Source of the DNA: Isoptericola halotolerans
GTDB lineage: Bacteria; Actinomycetota; Actinomycetes; Actinomycetales; Cellulomonadaceae
Direction: 5' to 3'
DNA length: 64,000 nt
NCBI RefSeq assembly: GCF_003003075.1
Contig: NZ_PVTX01000002.1
Span: 431,556-495,555 of the forward strand
This document shows, one piece after another, positions 49,849 to 58,038 of this stretch. The notes under the pieces are model-generated. The model saw only the letters and a program-made list of their open reading frames with translations, searched no databases and was not told the DNA's origin. A program made the translations under genes and the position numbers. Position 1 is the stretch's first letter. Each line of letters begins with the position of its first letter.

Positions 49849-50834
49849 GGCGTCCTCAGGTCCTCGTGGGGCGGACGGCCCCGGGCGGGCAGGGCGAGGG
49901 AGGCCGCGCCGACCGCGCCGCCGTCGCGCACTGCGGCGCGGACGAGCGGCAGGTCGGCCAGCCCGGGCAGGGCCGACGCGGCGAGCGAGCGGTGCGCCGC
50001 GTCGAGCAGATCGGCACCGACCCGGAGCGCACCGCCGCCGACGACCACGACCTGCGGGTCGAGGGCCGCGGCGAGCGAGGCGATCGCCGTGCCGAGCGCG
50101 CTGCCCGCCCGGCGGAGGACCCGCCGGGCGTCCCCGTCCCCGTGGGCGACCGCACGCGCGAGGTCCTTCCCGGTGGTCGCGCGGCCCCCGAGCGCACGGT
50201 AGGCGGCGACCATGGCCGGACCGGACGCCACGGCCTCGAGGTGCCCGGTCCGGCCGCACGGGCACGGCTCCCCGACGGCCTCCGGGACGCTCATGTGGCC
50301 CACGTGGCCGGCCAGCCGCCGGCTGCCGACCAGCACCTCGCCGTCGACGACGACCGCGCCGCCGATGCCCGTGCCCACGGTCAGCACGAGGTGGTCGCGC
50401 GTCGAGGCCGCCGATCCCCAGCGGGACTCCGCGGCGGCGACGGCGTGCACGTCGTTGACCACCGTGACGAGGGCGCCGCCGAGGCGTGCCGCCAGCTCGT
50501 CGCGCACCGGCGTGCCGGCCCATCCCGGCAGGGCCGACGTCGCCGAGAGGATGGTCCCGGTCCCGCGGTCGACCACCCCGGCGGTGCCCACGCCGAGCCG
50601 CAGCGTGCGCCGGGCGGACGGGGCGTCGTCGTCGGCGGAGGGCCCGGAGCCGTCGCCGACGTCGACGCTGCGGACGAGCGACGCCCCGAGGTCGAGGATC
50701 GCGGCCGGGCCCTGCGCGGCGGGTGTCGGCACCTCGAGCGACGCGCGGACCTTCCCGTCCACGTCCAGCGCCACCGCGCACATCTTCGTCCCGCCGATGT
50801 CGAGCCCGACGGCGGTGGTCCGCGCGCCGCTCAC
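49836..50834 (-). CDS. ROK family sugar kinase
   Basis: The protein has 332 residues from a GTG that overlaps the GntR stop (GTGA). The ATP motif is VGLDIGGTKMCAVALD, the sugar-binding region is VVNDVHAVAAAESRWG and LTVGTGIGGAVVVDGE, and the zinc site reads GHMSVPEAVGEPCPCGRTGHLE. In most ROK proteins the last zinc ligand is Cys (CxCGxxGC); here it is His. No helix-turn-helix is present, so it is a kinase and not a NagC-like repressor. With NanE next door it is a good candidate for ManNAc kinase (NanK role), although glucose or mannose kinase is possible. Confidence 0.92.
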   Translation of the reverse strand: MSGARTTAVGLDIGGTKMCAVALDVDGKVRASLEVPTPAAQGPAAILDLGASLVRSVDVGDGSGPSADDDAPSARRTLRLGVGTAGVVDRGTGTILSATSALPGWAGTPVRDELAARLGGALVTVVNDVHAVAAAESRWGSAASTRDHLVLTVGTGIGGAVVVDGEVLVGSRRLAGHVGHMSVPEAVGEPCPCGRTGHLEAVASGPAMVAAYRALGGRATTGKDLARAVAHGDGDARRVLRRAGSALGTAIASLAAALDPQVVVVGGGALRVGADLLDAAHRSLAASALPGLADLPLVRAAVRDGGAVGAASLALPARGRPPHEDLRTPCSA

Positions 50835-51556
50835 GGGTGCCGCCGCCGCTGGACGGACACGCGGAAGTCGTAGCGGTCCGCCCGGTAGACGCTGCGCCCG
50901 CGCTCGATCGGCCGGGCGTCCGCGGTGTAGGTGACCCGCGAGACGACGAACGCCGGCGAGTGCGGGGCGACGTCCAGCAGCGCCGCCTGGGCGCTGTCCA
51001 CCACCGTCGCGCGGATCGTCTGCTCGGCCACGTCGGGGACCTGGCCCAACGACTCGAAGGTCGCGTAGAGGCTCGCGACGCTCTGCGTGCCGAAGTCGGG
51101 CGGTAGCAGGTCGGCCGGCACCCAGACGTCCTCGATGCACATCGGTGAGCCGTCCGCGGTCCGCACCCGCTGGACGTGCACGACCGGTGCGCCGGGGGAG
51201 AGGCCCAGGTCCTGGGCGACCTCGGCCTCCGCCTCGATCCGCTCCACCTCCTGGGAACGGGAGCCGGGCAGCATGCCGCGGGCCGTGATGTCCTCGGTGA
51301 ACGACGTCAGGGTCAGCGACTTGGTGATCATCGTCGGGTCGGCGACGAACGTGCCCGAGCCCTGGACCCGGTAGACGAGCCCGTCGTCGGCGAGCAGGCG
51401 CAGCGCCTGACGCACCGTCATGCGCGAGACCTCGTAGGTGGCCATGAGCTTGCGTTCCGACGGCAGCGGGTCGTGCGGGCGCAGCCCGGTGCGGATGTCC
51501 GCCTCGAGGCGTGCCCGCAGGGCCTCGTACTTCGGTTCGTGGATCTGAGTGGTCAT
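50831..51556 (-). CDS. GntR/HutC family regulator (DasR/NagR-like)
   Basis: The protein has 241 residues. The winged helix is YEALRARLEADIRTGLRPHDPLPSERKLMATYEVSRMTVRQALRLLADDGLVYRVQGSGTFVA, and the C-terminal UTRA domain starts at about 90 (TSFTEDITARGMLPGSRSQEVER) and includes DGSPMCIEDVWVPADLLPP. This is the HutC subfamily that contains DasR, NagR and YvoA, which bind GlcNAc-6-phosphate or GlcN-6-phosphate. It lies inside the operon it probably controls, between permease and ROK genes with 4-base overlaps. Two TGGT-n4-ACCA sites at 54733 and 54798 match the subfamily's operator. Confidence 0.93.
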   Translation of the reverse strand: MTTQIHEPKYEALRARLEADIRTGLRPHDPLPSERKLMATYEVSRMTVRQALRLLADDGLVYRVQGSGTFVADPTMITKSLTLTSFTEDITARGMLPGSRSQEVERIEAEAEVAQDLGLSPGAPVVHVQRVRTADGSPMCIEDVWVPADLLPPDFGTQSVASLYATFESLGQVPDVAEQTIRATVVDSAQAALLDVAPHSPAFVVSRVTYTADARPIERGRSVYRADRYDFRVSVQRRRHP

Positions 51557-52440
51557 CCCTTGATGCCTCCTTCGCCGACTCCCCGGAAGAACCAGCGCTG
51601 CATCGAGAAGAACAGCGCCAGCAGCGGGATCACCGCGATCATGGTGCCTGCGGCGATGACGCGCTGGTTGGCGCTGAACGTCCCGGACAGGTACTGGATC
51701 CCCACGGTGAGCGTGTAGTTGTCGGGGTTCTTCAGGATCACCAGCGGCCACAGGAAGTCGTCCCCCGCGAACACGAACGCGAAGATCGCCACCACGGAGA
51801 GGGTGCCCTTCACCGACGGCATGGCGATGCGCCGGTACCGCTGCCAGGCGTTGGCGCCGTCGAGCTTCGCCGCCTCCTCGAGCTCGCGCGGCAGGCCCAG
51901 GAACGCGGTGCGCATGAGGATGATGGACAGCCCCGACGCCGCGGCCGGCAGGATGACGCCGGCGAGCGTGTCGACGAGCCCGATGGAGCGCATCGTGAGG
52001 AACACCGAGACCATGATGACCTCGAACGGGATGATGATCGTCGCGAGGAACGTCAGGTCGGCGAGGGTGCGTCCGCGGAACGGCAGGCGCGCCAGGGCGT
52101 AGCCGGCCATCGACCCGAGGATCACGTTGAGGACCGCGGACGCGGTGGCCACGACCAGCGAGTTGCCGATGTACCGGAACACCGGGATGGTCTCGGCCAC
52201 CGTGCGGTAGTTGTCGATCGTCGGGTTCGTGGGGATCGGGGAGGCGGTGTAGATGGACTCGTCGGCGCCCTTGAGCGAGGTCGAGAACTGCCACAGGAAC
52301 GGGCCGACGAGGAGCACGAACATCAGCCCCAGCAGCGAGTAGCGCAGCACGAGACCCGCGCGGGTGTGCTTCGGGCGGTCGGGGCGCAGCACCTGCGGGC
52401 GGGTGGCGCCGGCGGTGCGCGACGCGAGGGCGGCGGTCAT
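51553..52440 (-). CDS. Carbohydrate ABC transporter permease (MalG-like)
   Basis: The 295-residue membrane protein has six predicted helices, the first being LVLRYSLLGLMFVLLVGPFLW. The EAA loop is EEAAKLDGANAWQRYRRIAMPSVKG. The C-terminus FFSMQRWFFRGVGEGGIKG is MalG-like. It overlaps the GntR gene and the other permease by 4 bases each. It pairs with the permease at 52437 and the binding protein at 53377 in a CUT1 importer. Confidence 0.95.
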   Translation of the reverse strand: MTAALASRTAGATRPQVLRPDRPKHTRAGLVLRYSLLGLMFVLLVGPFLWQFSTSLKGADESIYTASPIPTNPTIDNYRTVAETIPVFRYIGNSLVVATASAVLNVILGSMAGYALARLPFRGRTLADLTFLATIIIPFEVIMVSVFLTMRSIGLVDTLAGVILPAAASGLSIILMRTAFLGLPRELEEAAKLDGANAWQRYRRIAMPSVKGTLSVVAIFAFVFAGDDFLWPLVILKNPDNYTLTVGIQYLSGTFSANQRVIAAGTMIAVIPLLALFFSMQRWFFRGVGEGGIKG

Positions 52441-53312
52441 CGTGCCTCCGCCCGCTGCGCGCGCAGGTACCCGGCGGAGAACCCGATGGTGAGCACGAAC
52501 AGCGCCAGGCTCATCGCCGAGGCGTAGCCGATCTGACCGCCGAGGCCGAGCCCGACCTCGCGGATCGTGTAGACCAGGGTCCGCGCCTCGCCGCCCGGCC
52601 CGGCGGTGCCGTAGCTCATCACGTAGACCTCGGCGAACACCTTCATCGCGGCGATCGCCGACAGCAGGCCGACGAGGAACATCGTCGGCCGGACGCCGGG
52701 CACGGTCACGGACCAGAACCGGCGGGCGGCGTTCGCGCCGTCGACCTGAGCCGCCTCGTGGTACTCGCTCGACACGTTCCCGAGCGCCGCCAGGTACACG
52801 ACCATGTAGTAGCCCAGTCCTTTCCAGACGGTGACGAGCATGCAGCTCACCAGCAGGAGCGTGGAGTCGGTGAGGAACGGCAGCGGGGCGTCGATGATCC
52901 GCGCCGCCTCGAGCACCTGGTTGACGATGCCGTCGCTGGCGAGCATCCACGTCCAGATGAGCCCGACGACCACCATGGAGGCGACGACGGGGGAGTAGAA
53001 GACGGAACGGAAGAAGCCGATCCCGCGGATCTGGGGCTGCACGAGGACCGCGAGCAGCAGGGGCAGCAGCACCAGCAGCGGTACCACGACGGCCACGTAC
53101 AGGACGGTGTTGCGGGTGGCGAGCCAGAAGTGCGGGTCCTGGGCCAGGCGGACGTAGTTCTCGCCACCCACGAAGCTCCCGCCGCCGAGGGCGCTGGCGT
53201 CCGTGAAGGACAGCACGACGGTGTTGAGGAAGGGCCAGACGTGGAAGACGACGGCCACCACCAGGGCGGGTGCGAGAAAGAGCCAGGGAGCGAGGCGGAG
53301 CCGACGGTTCAC
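52437..53312 (-). CDS. Sugar ABC transporter permease (MalF-like)
   Basis: The protein has 291 residues from a GTG at 53312, preceded by GGAGG (CGGAGGAACACCTC). Six helices are predicted, starting with LAPWLFLAPALVVAVVFHVWPFLNTVVLSF. The EAA loop is HEAAQVDGANAARRFWSVTVPGVRP. It lies 64 bases after the binding-protein gene, with a strong stem-loop in between, and overlaps the MalG-like gene. It forms one half of the membrane channel of this importer. Confidence 0.95.
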   Translation of the reverse strand: MNRRLRLAPWLFLAPALVVAVVFHVWPFLNTVVLSFTDASALGGGSFVGGENYVRLAQDPHFWLATRNTVLYVAVVVPLLVLLPLLLAVLVQPQIRGIGFFRSVFYSPVVASMVVVGLIWTWMLASDGIVNQVLEAARIIDAPLPFLTDSTLLLVSCMLVTVWKGLGYYMVVYLAALGNVSSEYHEAAQVDGANAARRFWSVTVPGVRPTMFLVGLLSAIAAMKVFAEVYVMSYGTAGPGGEARTLVYTIREVGLGLGGQIGYASAMSLALFVLTIGFSAGYLRAQRAEAR

Positions 53313-53330
53313 GAGGTGTTCCTCCGGGAG

Positions 53331-53371
53331 GCTGGGGCGGATCGGGAGCCCGGGGCTCGATCCGCCCCAGC
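53331..53371 (-). terminator. Stem-loop between binding-protein and permease genes
   Basis: Arms GCTGGGGCGGATCG (53331-53344) and its exact complement (53358-53371) pair over 14 bases with a 13-base loop that can pair further. It lies just after the binding-protein stop inside the operon. It probably causes partial termination or protects the upstream mRNA, giving more binding protein than permease. Confidence 0.65.
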
Positions 53372-53376
53372 GGCGG

Positions 53377-54696
53377 TCACATGCCGGTGATGGAGTTCGC
53401 CTCGGCGACGGCCTGGTCCAGCGCCTCCTGAGCGCTGAGCTCGCCCTTCATGGCGAGCTGGACCTTGCCGATGACCGCAGCCTTCACCCGGTCGTCGTAC
53501 TGCACGGGGAGCAGGTTGCGGCCGTTCTCGAGCTGCTCGGCGGAGAGCTTGCGGGCCTGGGACTCGACGGTGCCGTCGGAGTCGTCCGTGAAGTAGGGGT
53601 CGGCCAGCGCCTCGGTGACCGAGGGGAAGATGGTGACGATCTGGGAGAACGCGAGCTGGTTCTCGGCGTTGGTCATGAACTCCGCGAACTTCAGCGCGGT
53701 CGCCTTGTTCTCGGTGGACCGCGGGACCAGCAGGCCCATGACGGACATGTTGGCGGCGTCGGACGCGCCGGTGATCTGGGCACCCACCCCGGTCACCTCG
53801 GCGATGTCGGGCGCGTTCTCCTCGACGATGGTCAGGAAGTTGGGGCCGGAGGGGAACAGGGCGACGCGGCCGGCCTGGTAGGCCTCGGTCTCCTTGGAGT
53901 GGTCCTCGGTGAGCGAGTCGGGCGGGAAGACGCCGTCCTGGTACGCGGCGGTGAGCCGTTCGACGTGGGCGACGGCCTCGGGCGTGTTGAAGACCCACTC
54001 GGTGCCGTCCTCGGACAGCAGCGGCACACCCTCCTTGGCGAGGTCGAGCAGGAACCGGTTCTCGAGCGCCGGGTGCATGCCCCAGATCTTGCCGTCCGAC
54101 TTCTCGGTGATCTGCTCGGCGGCGGCGTAGAGCTCGTCGAACGTGGCGGGCGGGGTCTCCGGGTCGAGGCCGGCGTCCTCGAACATCGCCTGGTTGTACA
54201 TCGTGACCTCGGAGGTCAGGTACCAGGGGAAGCCGAACGACCCCTCCTGCTCCGGGACCTGGAACGCGTCCCAGGCGCCGGGCACGTAGGCGTCGCGGAG
54301 CTCGGGGACCTCCTGGTCGAGGTCGAGGAACAGGCCCTCGGCCTCCAGCGGCTGCGCGAAGTTCGGGTTGAGGTTGATGACGTCGGGGAGCGTCCCGGCG
54401 GCCGCGTCCGTGGCGATCTTCTCCTGGGCGCCCTCGAACGGGATGTCGATCCACTCGATCTCGGTGCCGGGGTGCTCGGTCTCGAAGTCCTCGATGACGC
54501 CCTCGATGTACTCGGTGAAGGTCGGCTTGAGCTGGAGCGTCGAGAACGTGATCTTGCCGGTCACCTCGGCCGGCTGGTCGCTCTCGGCGGTGTCGGCCGC
54601 CGGGGTCTCGGCACCGCTGAGGCCGCAGGCCGAGAGGGTCAGGCCGAGGATCGCGAGGGCGGGGAGCATCGCGCGGCGGCGACGGCTGGGGGTCAT
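53377..54696 (-). CDS. Extracellular sugar-binding lipoprotein (ABC importer)
   Basis: The protein has 439 residues from the ATG at 54696, which has GGAGTGAC just upstream. The signal is MTPSRRRRAMLPALAILGLTLSAC with a lipobox LSAC at Cys24. The mature protein shows the cluster-B binding fold (GKITFSTLQLKPTFTEYIEGVIEDFETEHPGTEIEWIDIPFEGAQEK, LPDVINLNPNFAQPL, FGFPWYLTSEVTMYNQAMFEDAGL). It is the first gene of the operon that ends with GH38. The promoter and two GntR-type operators lie 37-116 bases upstream. Its ligand should be the oligosaccharide processed by the downstream enzymes. Confidence 0.95.
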   Translation of the reverse strand: MTPSRRRRAMLPALAILGLTLSACGLSGAETPAADTAESDQPAEVTGKITFSTLQLKPTFTEYIEGVIEDFETEHPGTEIEWIDIPFEGAQEKIATDAAAGTLPDVINLNPNFAQPLEAEGLFLDLDQEVPELRDAYVPGAWDAFQVPEQEGSFGFPWYLTSEVTMYNQAMFEDAGLDPETPPATFDELYAAAEQITEKSDGKIWGMHPALENRFLLDLAKEGVPLLSEDGTEWVFNTPEAVAHVERLTAAYQDGVFPPDSLTEDHSKETEAYQAGRVALFPSGPNFLTIVEENAPDIAEVTGVGAQITGASDAANMSVMGLLVPRSTENKATALKFAEFMTNAENQLAFSQIVTIFPSVTEALADPYFTDDSDGTVESQARKLSAEQLENGRNLLPVQYDDRVKAAVIGKVQLAMKGELSAQEALDQAVAEANSITGM

Positions 54697-54732
54697 GTCA
54701 CTCCTGGGTCGACGTTGACGCTGGAAAGGAAA

Positions 54733-54747
54733 GTGGTCCGTACCAAT
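54733..54747 (-). promoter_or_regulatory. GntR/HutC operator, downstream copy
   Basis: GTGGTCCGTACCAAT, identical to the copy at 54798-54812. The TGGT-n4-ACCA core matches the DasR/NagR operator type (TGGTCTAGACCA in Streptomyces). It lies 8 bases after the -10, at or just after the transcription start of the binding-protein operon. Confidence 0.78.
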
Positions 54748-54754
54748 GTCGAGA

Positions 54755-54783
54755 AACGTAGCGCCGCGCCACGGATGCGTCAA
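54755..54783 (-). promoter_or_regulatory. Promoter of the NanE/GH38 operon
   Basis: On the minus strand TTGACG (54783-54778) and TACGTT (54760-54755) are separated by exactly 17 bases. The two GntR-type operators flank this promoter on either side. The start codon of the first gene is at 54696. Confidence 0.75.
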
Positions 54784-54797
54784 GGAGTGAGGCAAAT

Positions 54798-54812
54798 GTG
54801 GTCCGTACCAAT
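54798..54812 (-). promoter_or_regulatory. GntR/HutC operator, upstream copy
   Basis: Second exact copy of GTGGTCCGTACCAAT, 65 bases from the first. It lies 14 bases upstream of the -35 and 44 bases from the 3' end of the LacI gene. A pair of sites around a promoter could allow looping. Confidence 0.75.
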
Positions 54813-54856
54813 CTGCCGACGGTGGGCAGGGTCGGGCGTCCCCTCGCAGGCAGGGC

Positions 54857-55867
54857 TCAGGCCGAGGCGCGCCAGACGACGTCGGTCGGCAGCGTGACGC
54901 TCGACGGCGTGCGGCCGGCGAGCTGCTCCAGCACCAGCGTGGCCGCGGCGCGGCCCATCTCCGCCGCGGGCTGGTGCACCGTCGACAGCGGCGGGTTGCA
55001 GCGCAGCGCCCAGGCGCTGTCGTCGAACCCCACGACCCCGACGTCGCCGGGCACGGTGCGGCCGGCGGTGCGCAGCGCCTCGATCGCTCCGGCCGCGACG
55101 GCGTCGGAGGCCGCGAACACGCCGTCGAGCGCCGGCTCCCGCCGTAGGAGCTCGGTCATGGTGTCGACGCCGGCGCGGTAGGAGTAGAGCGGGTCGGCCA
55201 CGACGAGGCGTTCGTCGAACCGGTCGCCGAGCGCCTCGGTGAACCCGGCGAGCCGGTCGGCGCCCGAGTCGCGGTCGAGCGCGCTGGCGAGCATGCCGAT
55301 GCGGCGTCGGCCGGTCTCGACGAGCCGGGTCGTCAGGGCGCGCGCAGCGCTGCGGTTGTCGATGCCCACGTAGGGGATCGAGGGGCGCCCCTCGGGGTGC
55401 CCGACGAACGCGGCGGGCAGCCCGATCTGCTCGACGGCGTCCGCCACCTGGTCGTGCGACCGGGCCGAGACGAGGACGGCGCCGTCGACGAACCCGCCGC
55501 GCAGGTAGCTGGAGACGCGGGCGGCGTCGTCGTCGGAGTCGACGACGAGCACCACGAGCTGGTGGTCGGCCTCGGCGACGACGGCGTTGGTGCCCAGGAG
55601 GATGCCGCCGATATTGGGGTCCTCGAGGAAGAGCTGGTGCGGTTCGTGGACGACGAACCCGATGGCCCACGTCTTGCGCATCACGAGGTTGCGGGCGGCG
55701 TTGTTGCGCACGTACCCGACCTCGGCGATGGCGGCCTCGATGCGGGCGCGGGCCTCGGCGGAGACGTAGCCCGTCCCGTTGAGCGCGCGGGAGACGGTGC
55801 CGCGGGACACGCCGGCGTGGGCCGCGACGTCGTGCACCGTCGCTCGGACGCGCCCTGGTGAGCTCAT
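54857..55867 (-). CDS. LacI family repressor of the GH42/GH36 locus
   Basis: The protein has 336 residues from the ATG at 55867. The DNA-binding head is ATVHDVAAHAGVSRGTVSRALNGTGYVSAEARARIEAAIAEVGYVRNNAARNL. The ligand domain ends GDVGVVGFDDSAWALRCNPPLSTVHQPAAEMG. It is divergent from the GH42 gene, and two 18-base palindromes lie in the 122-base gap. It should repress both itself and the GH42-permease-binding protein-GH36 operon until a galactoside binds. Confidence 0.93.
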   Translation of the reverse strand: MSSPGRVRATVHDVAAHAGVSRGTVSRALNGTGYVSAEARARIEAAIAEVGYVRNNAARNLVMRKTWAIGFVVHEPHQLFLEDPNIGGILLGTNAVVAEADHQLVVLVVDSDDDAARVSSYLRGGFVDGAVLVSARSHDQVADAVEQIGLPAAFVGHPEGRPSIPYVGIDNRSAARALTTRLVETGRRRIGMLASALDRDSGADRLAGFTEALGDRFDERLVVADPLYSYRAGVDTMTELLRREPALDGVFAASDAVAAGAIEALRTAGRTVPGDVGVVGFDDSAWALRCNPPLSTVHQPAAEMGRAAATLVLEQLAGRTPSSVTLPTDVVWRASA

Positions 55868-55895
55868 GCGCACAGCGTATCCATCCGGACACGAT

Positions 55896-55913
55896 TGTGT
55901 GCACGTGTACACA
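55896..55913. promoter_or_regulatory. LacI operator 1 (imperfect palindrome)
   Basis: TGTGTGCACGTGTACACA has one mismatched pair. It lies 28 bases before the LacI gene start and would overlap the -35 region of a plus-strand promoter whose -10 candidate is TACTGT at 55931-55936. Confidence 0.72.
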
Positions 55914-55941
55914 CCGAGCCCGAGGTGCGGTACTGTCACCA

Positions 55942-55959
55942 TGTGTGCACGTGCACACA
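55942..55959. promoter_or_regulatory. LacI operator 2 (perfect palindrome)
   Basis: TGTGTGCACGTGCACACA is perfectly symmetric and 46 bases from operator 1. It lies just after the TACTGT -10 candidate and 30 bases before the GH42 start. Confidence 0.78.
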
Positions 55960-55989
55960 CACCTTCGAGGATGAGGAACAGGCGTCGAC

Positions 55990-58038
55990 GTGGACCCCAG
56001 GACGAGCCGAGGGCGGCTCCCGCTCCCGCAGCGCGGCATCGCGTTCGGCGGCGACTACAACCCCGAGCAGTGGCCTCGCGAGACGTGGGTCGAGGACGCG
56101 CGTCTCATGCGCGAGGCCGGGGTCGACCTCGTGGCCGTCAACGTCTTCGGCTGGGCGGAGATCGAGCGTGAGCCCGGCGTCTACCGCTTCGACGACCTCG
56201 ACCACGTCATGGACCTGCTGCACGAGCACGGCATCGCGGTGAACCTCGGCACCGGCACGTCGACCCCGCCGCCCTGGCTCACCACCGACCACCCCGAGGT
56301 CCTGCCCGTCACCCGCGACGGCGGCACCGTCAGCCCCGGCGGGCGGCAGGCCTGGTGCCCCAGCTCACCCGTGCTGCGGGACCACGCCGAACGCCTCGTC
56401 CGGACGGTCGCCGAGCGGTACGGCGACCACCCGGCGCTCGCGCTGTGGCACGTGTCCAACGAGCTCGGCTGCCACAACGCGCTGTGCTACTGCGACGAGT
56501 CGGCGCGGGACTTCCGGCGCTGGCTCGAGGCCCGGTACGGCACCGTCGACGCGCTCAACGCGGCCTGGGGCACGAGCTTCTGGAGCCAGCGCTACGGCTC
56601 GTTCGACCAGGTGCTGCCCCCGCGGGCCACGGCCTCCCCCGAGAACCCCGGCCAGGTCCTCGACTTCCACCGCTTCAGCTCCGACGCCCTGCTCGACTGG
56701 TACCACGCCGAGGCCGCGATCCTGCGCGAGACCACCACCGTGCCCGTCACCACCAACTTCATGGTGACCGCACACATCGACACCCAGGACTACCGGTCCT
56801 GGGCGCCGCACATGGACGTCGTCGCGAACGACCACTACCTGGACCACCGGCTGGCCGACCCGTGGGCCGAGCTCGCGTTCGCGGCCGACGCCACGCGCGG
56901 GCTGGCCGACGGCGCGCCGTGGATGCTCATGGAGGCCTCGCACGGGGCCGTGAACTGGCAGCCGCGCAACCTCGCCAAGCGGCCGGGCGAGCTCGAGCGC
57001 ATGGTCCTCACCCACGTCGCGCGCGGCGCCGACGCCGTCTGCTTCTTCCAGTGGCGGGCCTCGCGGGCCGGCGCCGAGCGGTTCCACTCGGCGCTGCTGC
57101 CGCACGCCGGCACCGACTCCACGCAGTGGCGGGCCACGCTCCGGCTCGGCGCCCTGCTGGACGCGCTCGACGAGGTGGTCGGCACCACCGTGACCAGCGA
57201 CGTCGCCCTGCTGTTCGACTGGCAGGCGTGGTGGGCCGTCGACGTCCCCGGCCAGCCCACCGGAGACGTGCGCTACCTCGACGAGGTGCACGCGATGCAC
57301 GCCGCGCTGCGTCGCGCCGGGGCCGGCGTCGACGTCGTGGGGCCGGCGGCCGACCTGTCCGGCTACCGCCTCGTCGTCGTCCCGACGCTCTACCTCGTCA
57401 CCGACGAGGCCGCCCAGGCGCTCGAGCGCTACGTCGCGGCCGGGGGACACGTGCTCGTCACCTACTTCTCCGGGATCGTCGACGCCGACGACCAGGTCCG
57501 CACGGGCGGCTACCCGGGAGCGTTCCGCGACGTGCTCGGTGTCCGCTCGGACGAGTTCTTCCCGCTCGACGCCGGTCAGCTCGTCACGCTGGACGACGGC
57601 CGCACCGCCGACGTCTGGACCGAGCGGGTCGAGGCCCGCGGGGCGTCCGTCGTCGCCCGGTTCGCCGACGGACCCGTCGCCGGCGGTCCCGCCGTGACGC
57701 GCCACGGGCACGGCGCGGGCGTGGCGTGGTACGTCGCGACCCGCCTGGACGGAGCGGGCCGCGAGGCCCTGGTGGCCCAGGCCCTCGGCGACGCCGGGGT
57801 CGAGCCGGTCCTGCCGGGGGCCCCGGCGGTGGTCGACGCCGTCCGGCGGCACGGCGACGCGGCGTCCTACCTGTTCCTGATCAACCACGGCGGCACGGCC
57901 TTCACCGCCCCTGTCCCCGGCACGGACCTGGTGACCGGGCGGACGGCCGCGGCGCACGAGGTACCGGCGGGCGGCGTGGCCGCGATCCGCGAGACGACGA
58001 CGGATCGGCGCCGATCCGGTGAGGAGGCCGCAGCATGA
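55990..58038 (+). CDS. GH42 beta-galactosidase
   Basis: The protein has 682 residues from a GTG at 55990. GH42 barrel motifs are GGDYNPEQWPRETWVEDARLM, VFGWAEIEREPG, acid/base E158 in WHVSNELGCH, a Cys-rich CHNALCYCDES zinc region, and nucleophile E315 in PWMLMEASHGAVNWQPRN. The trimerisation (glutamine amidotransferase-like) domain follows from about 390 (YRLVVVPTLYLVTDE, GHVLVTYFSGIVD), then a small beta domain. It hydrolyses beta-galactosides such as galacto-oligosaccharides in the cytosol. It opens an operon coupled by ATGA to the permeases, under the divergent LacI repressor. Confidence 0.95.
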   Translation: MDPRTSRGRLPLPQRGIAFGGDYNPEQWPRETWVEDARLMREAGVDLVAVNVFGWAEIEREPGVYRFDDLDHVMDLLHEHGIAVNLGTGTSTPPPWLTTDHPEVLPVTRDGGTVSPGGRQAWCPSSPVLRDHAERLVRTVAERYGDHPALALWHVSNELGCHNALCYCDESARDFRRWLEARYGTVDALNAAWGTSFWSQRYGSFDQVLPPRATASPENPGQVLDFHRFSSDALLDWYHAEAAILRETTTVPVTTNFMVTAHIDTQDYRSWAPHMDVVANDHYLDHRLADPWAELAFAADATRGLADGAPWMLMEASHGAVNWQPRNLAKRPGELERMVLTHVARGADAVCFFQWRASRAGAERFHSALLPHAGTDSTQWRATLRLGALLDALDEVVGTTVTSDVALLFDWQAWWAVDVPGQPTGDVRYLDEVHAMHAALRRAGAGVDVVGPAADLSGYRLVVVPTLYLVTDEAAQALERYVAAGGHVLVTYFSGIVDADDQVRTGGYPGAFRDVLGVRSDEFFPLDAGQLVTLDDGRTADVWTERVEARGASVVARFADGPVAGGPAVTRHGHGAGVAWYVATRLDGAGREALVAQALGDAGVEPVLPGAPAVVDAVRRHGDAASYLFLINHGGTAFTAPVPGTDLVTGRTAAAHEVPAGGVAAIRETTTDRRRSGEEAAA

